A stretch of DNA of 64,000 nucleotides from NCBI GenBank assembly GCA_019914945.1, contig CM034099.1, positions 7,812,001 to 7,876,000 of the forward strand, in the 5' to 3' direction. This document shows positions 1 through 13,058 of the stretch, in pieces (position 1 is the stretch's first letter; each line of letters starts with the position of its first letter). The position numbers and the translations under genes are program-made. The notes beneath the pieces are model-generated. The model was given only the letters and a program-made list of their open reading frames with translations. It made no database searches and was not told the origin of the DNA. The stretch is from Typha latifolia (Eukaryota > Streptophyta > Magnoliopsida > Poales > Typhaceae).

Positions 1-2138
1 GGTGAGAGGTAGAACCAATTCTAGTCATTACATTAAACAAAGAAAGAGAAATTAAAGATAAATATTAAATTATTTATTTGGGAGTATTTGGTTAGTAGAA
101 AACGAGGAAAGAAAACAGTTATTTGTAAAAAATTCTCAACTTAAAACACAAATCATTTTATTCAACTCTATAACTCTCTAAACGTCAAACTCCCACCCAA
201 CCTAAGAGTGAAAAACCTGAATAAAATATCAATCTCTCACATCAATGCATGTATTTCATGGGGAGACTAAATCAAGCACTTAACTCAGTAATAATTAACC
301 TCCTCTACTCTAGGGAAATGTCAATTCTACAATAGGTATTCATATTTGTTATTTTTAAAAATAAAATTTTTATTTTAAAAATAATTATTCTTACGTTCAC
401 ATGTATTCAAAAATAAGGGTATAATATTTATCTTTAATATAATATAAAGTGAATGAAAAGATGAAAAAAAAAAGTATTTTATTTCTTATAAAATTATCAT
501 GAATATTCTTTGATTAGGTATAAAATAGGTTGGTGGGATAGATATCGAGGGTCGGTTTTGACGCACATGGTCAAATTATTTGGTTCCAATAGTGATATTA
601 GAACGAAGATTTGTGTACCTGTGGAATGAGACTTATAAATGCTCGGCAAATTAGCAGTAATTAAAATTTTGGGTGGAGGAAAAAAATTAAGAGAGAGGAA
701 CCCAAACGACAGAATCTGAGCAACAAGACGAGCTCAGATGTAACTTTCATATCTTACTACAAATCCAAAGTAGCAAGTAATGTTGGATGGGGGCTTCCAT
801 GCCTCAAAGGTTACCATCATGTTTGCAACGAGATTCAATATCCAACACAAACGTTTGAAGAATTCTCCAAGCAATTTAATGCAAGCCAGGAAGAAAGCTT
901 CACAGATGGAAAGATTCAAATCCTGCTGATAACAATGGAATTCTCACTGCTAGATTTCTTTGTCATGACGAAAGATGTTTGAATTATTTAGATGACTCAC
1001 AGTTAAATTGTTTCTATATATTAAACATTCCTACATCACAATCAATCTATTTATATAATTAGTCTTAACTTTCTCCAGATGATATTTAATTAATTATAAG
1101 TAATGCAAACCAAACCAAGTATAGAAGTAAATATTTATAAAAAAAATGATCTATTTGTGCATAAAATATGGTGGCCAGCATTTGAAAAATTAAAAGTAAA
1201 AGGAGTGTAGAACTAGGCAAAGACTGTATGTAGAAGTGTCCAAAGATTTGATCCAGTGGCAGATTTCTTTGGAAAATTATAACTAATTAGTCCAAAGATT
1301 TGATCTTTGTTTAACATCTATAACTATTTTAGGTTAACTTTGGGTGGTTAAGTGCCTAAGTGATACAAAATAAAAGTTTGAGAGGGTAAAATGAATTAAT
1401 TTAAATTAATAACAACTTCTAAGATAAAAGGAAAATGATGATAGACCAGGGTATGAAATAGAATTAAAACATTTTATCCAACTAGTGCTATACTGCTATT
1501 CGTATGGATAGTAATCACTTCCAATATATTAAGAGAATATGGTTTGATATATTTGGGGATTTTAAAAATAGAAAAATTAAATATCCACTAAGCAACATTA
1601 GAGATACTGTATTTTAATATCTGATAATATTTGACCGACAAGCGACAAGTTATCCTTATTTGACCTCTGATAAGGGGGGGTGTTTATGCACGAACAAACC
1701 CATCATCATCATCTCACCGAAAGAAGAGAGAATAACAAACAAGAATAGTACAGAGCAAAGTAATTAATAGCATCAAGAGCATTCGATATATCTATAATAT
1801 CCAAATCCATGACATAGAGAAGAAGTGATACATCTTATGATCTAATTTCTTCTCCTCTTCTTTTCTCAGGCTCTCAAATTATTCTCGCCATAGTCTTCTT
1901 CTACTCCCTCTTGCATATATATATATATATATAATATAATATAATATAATATATGAATAAAAGAACAAGTGGATTGCCTCTGAATAGCTTTTCAGGATCC
2001 CTTTGGGTATACATATATTATTCCTAAAATTTAGAGGCAGCCCTTACTAAAACTTATAAATTTGATTCAAGGAAAAAAAAATATAATGAAGAAAAGAACT
2101 CGGTCAGTTCATCAATGAGTAGTTGAATTGCAGCTCCT
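1..2138. other. AT-rich gene-free flank with one MITE relic
   Basis: I see no supportable gene here. The only ORF of note (734-919, -) is short and has no recognisable domain. The stretch is AT-rich, with a TA-rich simple repeat around 1915-1955. It includes the probable 3' UTR of the CCCH gene that ends at 2139. A piece of a MITE family found again near 20.7-21.1 kb lies at about 330-470. Confidence 0.6.
330..470 (-). mobile_element. Partial MITE copy, related to 20696-21128
   Basis: Read on the minus strand, this stretch follows the same order of words as 20950-21070. Both contain a 'ttcactttatat' block, then 'aaagataa.tatta', then 'gaataca.gtgaac', then an A/T-rich 'ttatt.ttaaaat' end. 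The matching runs in one direction over roughly 110-130 bases, so chance AT-richness is unlikely. No internal coding is present. The ends were not resolved. This is most likely a diverged, truncated non-autonomous DNA transposon. Confidence 0.45.
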
Positions 2139-2872
2139 TCAGGCTACCATCTGCTCCTGCTCCATGTAGAATTGCTGCTCCGCCCATGGAGAGAATAGCT
2201 CTGTCCCTCGAGAGAGGCGGCCCTCGGTGGCCGCCGGCCCGTCCTTAACTAAAGAATGAACCCAAGTAAAGTCTGGCTCCTCCGGCCCGGGAGCCGCCGT
2301 GGCAGGGGTCGGGGCTAAACCGCCAAAGGCAGCGCCTTGGTTGGTGCGGAAGCCGAAAGACGCCGACTTGCGCAGCTTGTTGAGCTCCTCTCCTTGGATT
2401 CCCCAATCCAACTTGCCGTTGGGCGAGGCCCAATCGGAGAGGACGGACGGCGCGGCCGCTGCGTTGGTCATCGCGGAGAGCGTAGAATGCCGACCGGCAG
2501 CAGCCGCCCCGCGGTCGCAGAAGCTCTGGCTCCGCTTCGCAAAAGCGGAAGCCCTCGAGTTCATGATGGCCTTCGCCATCGAGTGGTCGAGCCCGAACGA
2601 AGAATTCGCGCTCACGGGAGGCGAAGCCGGCAAATTCCCTCCGTAGCCGGAAAGCAACTGAGACTGCTGCTTCATCAGAAGCACTGATGGATCAAGAGCC
2701 AAGTTATTCATCGCCCAATTCGACCGAGGAGAGGCGGCAGTTGATATCTCATCGATAAGCTTTTGTTGGTATCCCTCCAATCCAAGCAAATCCAAATCGA
2801 ACTCCAAATCCCTTGCACTCATCGACGCCTTAAGTCGGCACTGCCTCATGGGCGACAAGGGAGAGCTTGGTA

Positions 2873-2904
<32 letters not shown>

Positions 2905-3902
2905 ATCATTAGCATCGCCGCCGCCATATCCAACGACGACCTCGGTGATGGGGACGAAACCACCAGCCCCGTTGCGGGATTCACCGTTCTGAGCTCCTCC
3001 TTCTTGTGGGCAAAGAAACAAACACGTCGGTTGCATCCAGTCTCGTCCTTGCACAACCTCGTCCTATACTGAGCCGGGTGAAGCCAACTCTCGAACACCC
3101 CGTGTGCATACTCGCAGGAATCGCCGTTGCGGCAAGAACCCTTGCGGAACTCCGGGCAGGGGACGCAGCTGTAAAGGTACTTCTTTGGGTCGCGTCTCCT
3201 CGCGTTCTCGCCGGGGTGGACGAAGGGGCACTCCGTCCAGTCGTGGGAGTACGCCCTCGAGCAAGGCTTCACCTTGAAGGTGTACATGCGAAATTCGTCG
3301 GTGGAGTAGATCCCGTTCTTGATGTCAGGTAGGGTTAGGTCAATTGGGTACTCCTTCTTCTCCTCCTTCTTAGGGGAGGAGGAAGGAGATGGGGCTTTGA
3401 GGAGGAGCCGGAGGGAGGAGGTGTTCGAGAAGGAGTGATGGGGGATGAGATCACCGGGGCGGTTTCCGACAGCGTCCAAGGCGTCAACGTCGGCAGAGGC
3501 GGCGAGGAGGAGGTGGGCCACGGCGAGGGAGGTGTTGGCGCCGCCGAACGCGGCAAGGTGGAGGGGTGTGGCGCCGTCGGATGGGGAGCGGCGGGTGGCT
3601 TCGCAGGGGTGGGAGGAGAGGATGTAGGAAACGACGGCGGCGCTGCCGTAGAGGGCGGCGACCATGAGAGGGGTTCGAATCTCGAGGGACATCCGACGGC
3701 CGGCGGAGCGGCCGTACCAGAGGGCGGCGCCAGTGACTGGGTGGTTCTCGTTCTCAACGGCGCGGCGGAAGGCGCCGAGGTCGTCAGAGGAGGCGAGTTC
3801 GAGGAGGAAGGCGGTGAGGTCGAGCTCTTCCTTTGGTTTGGACTCGGCCATGGGTGGAGGAGAGGACGGTCGAGAGGAGGGTTTTCTAGGACCGCCGCAC
3901 AT
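2139..3902 (-). CDS. Ankyrin-repeat tandem CCCH zinc-finger protein (RR-TZF type)
   Basis: Intronless, GC-rich gene for a 587-aa protein. The start at 3902 ([10 protein letters not shown]) is chosen over a Met 13 codons upstream because plant homologues begin at this motif. Ankyrin-like repeats lie at about 76-150 ([23 protein letters not shown]). An arginine-rich CHCH finger follows with C214, H220, C225 and H229. The tandem zinc finger is C249-X7-C257-X5-C263-X3-H267, then 16 residues, then C284-X5-C290-X4-C295-X3-H299, which is the plant-specific RR-TZF spacing. A ten-glutamine run lies at 334-343, and the C-terminal half is Ser/Ala-rich. Family knowledge: such proteins bind AU-rich RNA, shuttle between nucleus and cytoplasmic granules, and act in ABA, salt and sugar responses. 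The length is normal for the ankyrin-bearing subfamily (about 580-700 aa). The exact orthologue is not assigned. Confidence 0.95.
2874..2903 (-). repeat. Pure CAG (CTG on +) trinucleotide run coding polyglutamine
   Basis: Ten uninterrupted CTG units on the plus strand read as CAG on the coding strand. They encode Gln334-343 of the CCCH protein, just after its zinc fingers. The absence of CAA interruptions makes length polymorphism likely. Confidence 0.9.
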
Positions 3903-4039
3903 GGTGGTCTCTCTTAGAGAGAGGATGGATGGAATAAGCACTGGAATAAGGAGACGAAGGAAGGGGATTAGTCTAGGAATAAGGTAGTGGATAGCAAGCC
4001 GCCGAGGTATTTGGTCTTTGGTCTCCTTTTGTAGGTGGA

Positions 4040-5000
4040 GGATGATGGGGAATGGATAGAGAAATTTCTATATAACACCCTGCCTTTAAAATAATTTGGT
4101 TTCAGTCCTTCCTCACTATTTACATATTACACCCGATCTTTTCCATAAAATTGAGTCGAAAAGCAGCTTGGCAGTGGCCATCAGATTTTTCAGTAAGATT
4201 ATATATATATATTGTTTAGTATAGTATAATATTCAAGCTGCAAAATTGGTTAATATAGGGTGTGATATGCAAAGTTCTTATATGAGAGAGAGAGAGAGTG
4301 AGAGAAAGAGATAAGGGAAGTAGGAGGGAAGGTCGGCTCGGTCTTCTTCTCCTCTCTCTTTCTTCTCTCAATTTCTCTTGGTCAAAAAGGCAACGCTCAT
4401 GAAGCTGCCTTCTTTCCTCCCCCAACTTTCCTAAATGAAATGACAGCCAAATTCACGCCAAATGAAATGAACATTAAAGAAATACTCCGCGTCAAGATAA
4501 CGCCGTTTCCTCTCCGTCTACTGACGTGGTCCTTTTTGGACTCGTTCGTGCGGTGGGACCGACAGGATAAGTTTCCTAGTGGCAGCGTGAATAAAGTCCT
4601 TGAAAAGAAGGTGTGAAACCGGTAATGCTTTCTTTCTTTCCGAAAGGCCGATGGACTACATCACAGGCGCAGGAACTGGTTGCATTCAAGGTACGTGGCC
4701 GGCGTCTACTGGCAAATCATTTCTTTACCTGCAGTTACGGCTGCAGGAGATTTGACTCCTCTTTTCCTGCTTATCGGGAACTGACACGTCACCGAATGGG
4801 GACGAAGATATTACTGTCTCCACTTTCCGGAGCCGGACAGGTGCCGGTAACTTTGACTACGTTGACTGGGAGAAGGTCGAGATGTCACGCGGTGCGCGCT
4901 GCAGCCGGACCGGTGACGTGGCAGTTTCGTTCGGTGTCAGCATCGCACTCTCCGCTGGGAGAGACGTAAAGAATAAGCGTTAAACGGGAATCCGTTTCCC
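4040..5000 (-). promoter_or_regulatory. Upstream region of the CCCH gene with clustered ACGT cores
   Basis: This 1-kb stretch precedes the CCCH gene on the minus strand. It begins with a GA/CT-rich patch (about 4283-4390) typical of a plant 5' leader. Upstream it turns GC-rich and carries four ACGT cores in bZIP-like contexts: ctgacgtggt (4521), gtacgtggcc (4691), gacacgtcac (4783-4792) and ggtgacgtgg (4912-4921). These resemble ABRE/hybrid G-box elements. ABA or stress control is inferred, in line with the gene family, not shown. No clear TATA box was fixed. The 118-codon plus-strand ORF inside (4613-4969) looks like chance in GC-rich DNA. Confidence 0.5.
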
Positions 5001-6099
5001 CCATTTGAATTAACCAGCATTCCGACGGTGAGCTTACCGCTTCCCTGATACGAAGGATTCTTCGGGCAGGAGGTGAAGATAACAGAGTGAATCAGGTCCG
5101 TCCATTCCCAACGGCCAGGATGGATGGCCGACCAAATCAATATGGGAAGAGAGGGAGACGATTCTCTAAACACCCAAGATGCAGGAATCTGCTCCAACCC
5201 AGGTGCTTGGCAGCTCGTGACTGGCTACAAAAGTCACAAACAGCAGCTGGAATGGACAAACACTTGGTTTATTATTCAGCGAATGAAAATTGAGAGGGGG
5301 AGAGAGGAGTTGTCACATCGTTCCATTGAATTTGATGTCAATATCAGTTGATATAGAATTTTAAGGCATAACGATAGCGCTAGGCCACCTAACGCAATAA
5401 AAATCCCAGGAAATGTCCCCCTGAATGCCAGAATCAATGCGCACACTCATAAGACAGTATGGGAATTAGGGTTAAAAGGGAACCAATTCAATTCAATTGC
5501 CACCCCTCCCCCCCCCATAGGGAGGAGTCCTGAATGCCGAGCAAGATGATGATGATGATGATGATGCTTAGGTTTGGTGGTAAGGATTCATATGTCATCC
5601 ACTAGCAATTGTCCTAAATTTTATCCAGATCATCATCTACTTATGAGGTTTTAACACTTTGCTTCACTCACACCGCTTGTAATCCGAATCTTACTTTCAA
5701 GAGATAATATTAGATGGAATCATTGTTATTTTTTTCAATAGTTTGAATTGTAAATGCCATTTTGGCTTTTCTTTTTTCCTTTGTTTAGAAAGTCATAGAC
5801 TCCAAATTAATATCGTTAGGGTTCAGATGTTATAATTTAGATTTGACTGGATTCTGAGCCACAGTGATGGAAATAGAGGTAGCAAACAATAGACATAGCT
5901 CTCCCACAATGAATTCACTAGAAGTTTCTGAAGCTCGCCATCTAGTGCTTGCAACTTAGTAAAATAAAATAATTAGTTATACAAAAATAAATAAAAAAGA
6001 TTCATGAGTGTAAAATGATTTTGAAATAAAAATATGTGCAAGTATGTAACCTTTCATATTTCTATACTTTGGAGTTTTGCTTCAAATTTCTTTAATAAT

Positions 6100-6223
6100 C
6101 CAAATTTGGACACTATTATTCTTATCTATCTTCATCATCACACCATTGCTATGTGCTAATCCAAATTTGGACACTTTTATTCTTGTCTATCTTCACCATC
6201 ACGCCATGCTATATAATTGTTAA
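6100..6223. repeat. Two-copy tandem duplication, about 61-bp unit
   Basis: The block starting 'aatccaaatttggacac' and running through '...ctatcttca.catcac.cca' occurs twice, head to tail, near 6100-6160 and 6160-6220. There are only a few substitutions and a one-base length change between copies. Confidence 0.75.
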
Positions 6224-7740
6224 ACTATAGGTGTTAGGGATAAGATGCCACAATAGAAAATTATGAACTTCGAACCAAATTAGTTTAAAAACTAGAAGCA
6301 AATAAAACATTCTTACCCATCAAAACAAAGGTCACAATTTTTAATTTTTATAGTGGCGAATTTCGAGATATGATAATCTGGGACCCAATTAAATAGAAGT
6401 CAACCAATAGTTAAGAATGACATTAAGAACAAAATAAATTTAAGATTGTCTTCCCAGCCTGGATTCCTATACTTAAATCCTCTTATCTAATTTCTAGATA
6501 ACTTTGTCCCCCAAGTGTTGGTCCCAAAGACCAATTACATAATTCTAGCCATGGAAATCTCCCAGTGGGTGATTTTTTTATTCTTTTTTAGGAAAGGCAT
6601 GTCTAATAGTTTCATTAATTCAAGCATTGATACAATGGTTATAAACTAATATATAAAAAGAGTGGAGGAATACGATGACGGCTCTTTAACACAAATTCTA
6701 CACTTGACTGCAGTAATAAAAAAAAATACTACGAGAAAAGTAAAATAGTGCAAACCTAATAATACAATGAGAAATAGAAATATAATAAAGAAAATATGGC
6801 ATCATAAATTCCCCAGCGCGAAGATCTTTAAGTCAACATGTAACTCTATCATGATTCGACTATTAAAAGCACATAGCCCTACAAACCCCTAATGACGAGA
6901 GAAGTAAGCAAGATCGATGTCGATGAAGAATCTCTTATGGGAGAGAAGAGAAAATGAAGGAAAGAAAGACTGAATTTTTTTTCAAGCCAATCCTTGTAGG
7001 TTACCTTTAAGCGATCATTGGATGCGCGCCAATGTATCGGTAGCACATATTTGGCGACTATCGAATATGCACGACTAATATGTTAGTATGCATCCGATGA
7101 TCCGTCTGGGCTAACCCACACTAAGTCGGCACTAAATCTCAACATTGTTATAAGTGGATGACTCTTATAAAAGCTAGTTTTTTTTTTTAAAAAAAAAAGA
7201 AGTTAGGAAGCACAACTGTTAGTAAATCTTTGTCGTAATACTTTAATTGCAGCTAAAACAGTAACATAATTAATGATAAGTCAATGATTAACTCTTTGTC
7301 GTAATACTTTAATTTGCTCAAGCAATAACACTTTATTAAATTGTTATGATATTTATATTTATTTTCTGAACTATTATCTATTTCTTCTATAGACCCTTTT
7401 ATTTATTTACTTTAATAGCACACTAATCCCCCAATTCGGACAATTTTATTTTTATTCTTTTTTAGAAAATAATAATAATTTAATATGTCTTAACTAAACT
7501 CCTTAGGTTTCGAATTCAGAATACTTATGCCATGAGTCTCTCTAACCAACTTAACACTATCTCATTAGCATAAATTTACTCTAATTATATAGGAAAGAAA
7601 AAGATAGAAGTTAAGAATAAAATTATTATACGGTATTTTTTTTTCATCGGGTGATAAGAGATATAACACAAATAAAGTGTACGTGGAAATGAGCAATAGG
7701 TCGCCTACCTAACCATAATTAATCACAAATTATTCGACAT

Positions 7741-7799
7741 TATATATATATATATATATATGTTAGCACTTAATTATTTGAGGGCCCACTAAATCATGA

Positions 7800-7838
<39 letters not shown>
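7741..7838. repeat. (TA)n and (ATT)n microsatellites
   Basis: An uninterrupted TA run covers 7741-7761. After about 38 unique bases, an ATT run of about 13 units covers 7799-7838. Both are simple repeats with no coding role; the minus-strand ORF across the ATT run yields a poly-Ile artefact. Confidence 0.9.
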
Positions 7839-7839
<1 letters not shown>

Positions 7840-8385
7840 GAGGTAGCTTTATCTTGTCCTTTCGCTTTTGATTTTAATAAGTAATGGCAGCAAATAAATA
7901 GTAAGAACATTTCGTGGTCAGGGAGCATGAGACATAGTATAATTAACGCATATATAGAACCAAAAGTATAAATGTGATGTAATAAAGGTTTGACCAATTG
8001 GGTGTTGATTAAATCTCAATCCAAATGCTAGCAAACATAATCTGACTTGGCTGGTTCCAGATGACTAGGACTGCCACGTAGCTTGGATAAGGTCGTCCGG
8101 ATACGGCGTGGATTCCCTGTGGGTAGCTTGGAGGAACTTTTTGCAATCCACAAGGTGGTAATCAATTATTCCACCCGACCTTGATTCTGCGTCTAAGTTT
8201 TGGATTGATTCATTTTTAAATTTATAATTATTTCGAACTCGAGCCTAAACAAGTGGTTTTGTTTTTAAGCTCAGTTTGAAATTAAATTTAAGTCTATGTT
8301 ATCGCAATAAGCTTGACTCATTTCAAATATGAAAGTGGCTCAAGCCGGTTTGATTATTTTGACAACCATAATTATTCGTGATAGT

Positions 8386-8577
8386 GTCATTTAGGTCTAG
8401 ATCTTTAGCTTATGGATCATGTGAGTTTGAATCACAAATTTCTTTTTTTTCTTAAAACCTAAACTAGACAACCAAAAGTTCGGTGGGGCCTAAGTGCTTC
8501 TGTGTCTAGAGAGGATTGACCCTTTGTCTAACCCATATCTAGCCTTTGACTCATGAATGATCCAAAAAAAAAAAAGA
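8386..8577 (+). mobile_element. Possible SINE with B-box-like motif and poly-A tail
   Basis: A 'gagtttgaatcac' motif near 8428-8440 resembles a Pol III B box, with a weak A-box-like 'taggtctag' about 40 bases upstream. The unit ends in an A-run at 8566-8577. Its 3' part, from 'gtggggcctaag' to the A-run, aligns with 37912-37990, which also ends in an A-run. That fits two copies of a retroposed short element. Target-site duplications were not found, so the call is tentative. Confidence 0.3.
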
Positions 8578-10158
8578 CATACAGTAGATAAAGCAACTCA
8601 CTCCATCAGAGTTTCAAAATTTTTTCTCCCCAGATCTCCTCTATCTTTTTTGCTTCTATTTTCGCATGATTACTTGTATTCGTTGTTATTTACTCGATAC
8701 TTTGCCCTATTTATTACTCAGCAAAGGTTAGAGCTTATATCCAGGGGTCGTCCCACATCTTTATTTTTTCATTACATCAGCACAAAAAAAAAAAGAAAAA
8801 AAAATACCCGCCATATAATTAGATACTAAACATAAATCACTTAAACATAAGATGTTATTTGCAAAATTTTCATATCATTTTATTGACCTAAACCTACCCC
8901 ACCAATCACAATTAGTAAATAATAAGTTTGCAGTACCAGGATAATCGATTTGGTCGTAACAAATCCATACATGATAAGTTATTAATCAATCTAATTGGCG
9001 TAAGTTGAACGTCATGAAAAGTTTAGGTTAGACTCTCAAGGAAAATAAAAGTTGGGCAAATTCTTAGGACTACTTCTCCTTCAATATTAATTCTAAGATC
9101 ACATCAACCAAGGGCATCTTTACGTAAGAATTTGATCTTAGAAACTCATATTATAAGTAACAATCAATATTAAAAGTAGATAAAGTCCATTAAGTAGGTC
9201 GATGAGGTATATTTATATACATCAATGAGATAATTTTTGGTTTAGAAAAAACCCAGCATAATATACATAGATATTATATTCAAATTCTTTTGAATCTGTT
9301 GACCTGCTTCATAATTTTATTGCACAAAGTTGGTAGATTAATGATATTACTTACATCATCACTCGATCTTATAGAGGTTCCAAATTAGCATCCAACTACC
9401 AGGAAAATGCTCTTTTTGTTTTTAATTTCTATTTTGCTCCCATAAAGTATCATTTTAATCTCTCTCTATATTAATATGAATATCTCATTATGCTCATCCT
9501 AACCTCATTAGAATCTAAAGTCAACCTACTCTTATTTACCTACCATGTCCAACAGCTTCACTTTGATTTTTTTTTATTTTTTATTTTTCAATCCTAATAT
9601 CACTGGTTTTGTCCTTCTGGGCTTTTGCTAAAAATCTTAAATTTTTTTTTTGTTGCAAAATTAAGAGTAATGATTGAGATTAGGATTGAATCAAATAGAA
9701 TTCCATTGATTTTATTTTTCTGCAGCTCGTAGGCAAATCTTTTTTATTTCAAGCAAAACTAGAAGGGAAAATATTAAAATCCAAGATAAATATCCAATAT
9801 TAATAATTGGATAACCAGTAAAGCATATGTATTAGTAATACAAGATACATGAAATAACAGTGTAGAGTAAAACACTGTAGATCACCTACTAAATATCTAT
9901 TTTGGATATAAGGATTCACAACCTAAGCTCGATTTTAGGACATCAATGACTATCAGCATTCATAAAATAAAAGTTTTAAAACATCGAAAGCACTCAAATA
10001 GAGCTCATTTAGAAAGGATTGAGATCTATTTAGGGTTGCTCATGGGCTGGGCTGGGCCAAGCCGAATTAGAACAATTTCTTTTTGGGCCGGAATTCCGAG
10101 CAAGCTACGGGTCGGGCCTAGTCGAGGTTTACGAACCTCTACTTTTATCGTGTTCTAA

Positions 10159-10433
10159 GTCGGATTCAAATCGAATCAAGTTAGATGTATGACCGAGCTT
10201 TTTGAGCATCCTTACTTTTATCTACGAAGACTAGAAGTCCTTAGATTCATATAGCATAATAGCATGCCAAAAATCACTTCTTCGGATACTATCATATTAG
10301 TCGGATTCAGATCGGATCGAGTTAGATGTACAACCAAGTGGGTTTTTCAAGCATCACATGTGAAAGACTAGAAGTCCTTAGATTAGCATGCGGAGAATCA
10401 CTTCTTCACATACTATCATATTAGTCAAATGTT
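10159..10433. repeat. Two-copy tandem duplication, 141-bp period
   Basis: The block beginning 'gtcggattca.atcg.atc' and containing 'gactagaagtccttagatt' and 'atcacttcttc..atactatcatattagtc' is present at 10159-10299. It recurs from 10300 to about 10433, slightly shortened. No coding potential is seen in either copy. Confidence 0.75.
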
Positions 10434-12245
10434 AGCTCAGTAAACTGCTACAGAATCGGTATGGGCTAATAATCTTTGCAGGTCAATGTGGATGCGTCAT
10501 TGAATGCATATCAACGCATTGATCATGCTCCTTTGACTGTTTTAATTGCACTCAAAAAGAAACTACAAAGATCGGCCCACCTTTGACTACTCCATAAGAG
10601 ATTGGACAACAATGAATCACTGTCCCTATCCCTCTGTCCTCTTCTTCCAACAAAAATTGTAATGCATGATGATTCATGCCTTACTCGAGATGCACCATGA
10701 CTAATTCATGCATCCACTTCCTCAAGTATTGGGAAGCTAATTATGAAATGGTCATCTCAGCCTCTCTTTCTTTTCCCACTACTTCTTGACCAACAAAACC
10801 GAACCCATATATAATAAACTCCTAAAACATCAAGTCAGACACGCCATTGTTTCGATAGGTTTTTAATTACCTTTAGATACAAAATGTAGATTGACAAATT
10901 AATTCCACCACTTTGTTATAGTATTAAACAAATATAGATTGGAAATTATATTACGCGAAAACAATTTCTTTTATTTTTTATTTTTTTTTTGTTTAAAGAG
11001 AAGAAAAGTAGAATTATCTTACAAAGAATTCTTAAAACATTATATGTATTTGAAGAAACTGCATCTATGAATTCTCTGTAATATTAAAATTATTTTTCAT
11101 TTTATAAAAATGACACAATATAGTAAGAAACTACATTTATCTACGAAAACTCCTTTTTTTCTCCTCGTTAAAAGACTTAAAAGTGGTTACCGAGTTGATG
11201 TTTGAATCTAAGAAGGGAAGAGCCCAGAAAAGTTTCAGGAAATAATGTAGGTGTGAACTCCATGAGGTCCAAAAGGAAAACTTTATCCCAGTTGTTTGTA
11301 AGCAGCACTTGGTCGTCGGCCAAAGGCCGAAGCCATGCATGAAAAACTCGTGAGGATGATATCTATATCTATAATATATATATATATATAGATGCATGAT
11401 GCATAGCTAAGTCAACTCTCAAATTCCATTCCACTCCACTCCATGAGTTTTAAAATCTGTATATAGTTATGTAAATATAAAGTCCTCGTTGATAGTTGAA
11501 ACCAACGAAGATGGGAGAGAAAACATGTCCCACTAGGCCTGCCATTTGTTTTCTTCGTTGACAAGTTTTTGTTTTTTAGTAGGAGAACAGATCATTGGGT
11601 TTTAAATTTTAAATGTAGGATAAAACAAAGAAGAAGATATCAAGCAATTGGGGTGTCTTCTGATTTGATTGATTTTAGTTAAGTACATCTTAATAGACTA
11701 CCTTCGATTAAGCTGGATTACGTTATGTACTGCTCGTTTACTTTTATACTGTAAATATAGTAAATCAAGTTTATTTGTTCCATACTACGTAGCAAAATTA
11801 TATGAATAGTTTCTATTCGGGTAAAATTCATCTGAATTGAAATATATAAACTATGGAATTGAAATAGAAATTCTCAGTGAAATAAGATATATAGATGACA
11901 TATTCGATGTATGAGAACCTTATTATATTAGAAGCGAATCAGCCGGCTAATTAAGGGAGTAGCAAAACTTTACGGAACAATTAAGATTAATTCAAAATCA
12001 TTTGAGCTCAGACATGCATAACAAACATTGAATACCAATTATTTTATTAGGTAACGAACCAACAAAGTATATCATGTCTCATGATAATTGTATACAGTCA
12101 ACATCGACCGCTATAAGTATAAGATAGCAATTTCAAGTAAAAATCAAATATCACCTTAATTAATATGGGATTTTTATACTTGTAGTATGTGAAGAATTAA
12201 TTAGCTAGGAAGTATGTATATATAAAAGGATGAGGTATAGGCACT

Positions 12246-13027
12246 TCAAAGAAGCTTGCCACGTGGGCCAAGACTTCTTATGAACAATTTATAGTCCTTA
12301 TATGCCATTTTCTTGTAGAGTGGAGGCTTGTTTGGAGCCACAAACTCTTGAGCTGGTTCAATTAATATGTCATCTTTTGGGTTGTAGAAGAAGGCTAGAG
12401 ACAGCCGTTCCTTTGCTGAATTCACGATCACACGATGCTCCACACTCTTATAGTTTCCATTGGTTAGCACCTGAAAGCATTCAGCCAAACATAAATAAAT
12501 AAATAAATAAATAAATAATGATAATTTTGAGAGAAAGAAAAAAAAAATCACCACATTGAGTTGTTTATAAGTACTTTTTTGTTTTCTGTATAAATATATA
12601 GCATGTTGTCAACGTTCAGTTAACGTGTGTACTACTTCCTTTTGCTTTGATATTTGCGTCGTAGACTATAATTGCGTCGTTGTTTCTCTACTTAGGCATT
12701 TAGCAATGTTGGAATATATAAAATCGAAGCTATTATAACTTATTCTTCACGTGCTTATTATATTTATTTATACACAGAAGCAAACCTAGTCCAATTAAAC
12801 TAGTACTTGTAGTGTACCCATATGATATAATTGAGTGGCCAAGGACCTCAAGTAACTTCATATGATGTTTGGTGAGGCCCCAATTTACTTTGGACAAAGG
12901 TGCTTCACCATCGTATATGCATATACTTATATATATTTATATATATGCTTTGACTATTAGAGAGGCTTTATTTGACCATATATCTCCTACTCTTTTATAT
13001 CTCTCAATACTCATATTATATATATAT

Positions 13028-13058
<31 letters not shown>

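Larger units (their letters stand above)
5000..12245. other. Gene-free AT-rich intergenic region
   Basis: No ORF here has a recognisable domain, and none shows the codon pattern of the real genes nearby. The stretch holds two short tandem duplications (6100-6223 and 10159-10433) and an imperfect palindrome around 7011-7103. It also has (TA)n and (ATT)n microsatellites at 7741-7838 and a possible SINE at 8386-8577. A GGGCTGGGC-rich patch near 10040 recalls hAT-type repeat ends but has no resolved partner. Confidence 0.6.

Noticed and set aside
3335..3917. Long overlapping ORFs on both strands (3335-3757 -, 3435-3917 +)
   Set aside because: They are shadows of the GC-rich CCCH gene in other frames, with Pro/Ser/Gly-biased composition.
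4613..4969. 118-codon plus-strand ORF
   Set aside because: It lies in the GC-rich upstream region of the CCCH gene, has no recognisable domain and no splice partner.
7011..7103. Imperfect palindrome (gatcattggatgc / gcatccgatgatc)
   Set aside because: The arms are only about 13-16 bases with no target duplication; too weak to call a foldback element.
7794..7997. Minus-strand ORF ending in poly-Ile
   Set aside because: It is produced by the (ATT)n microsatellite.
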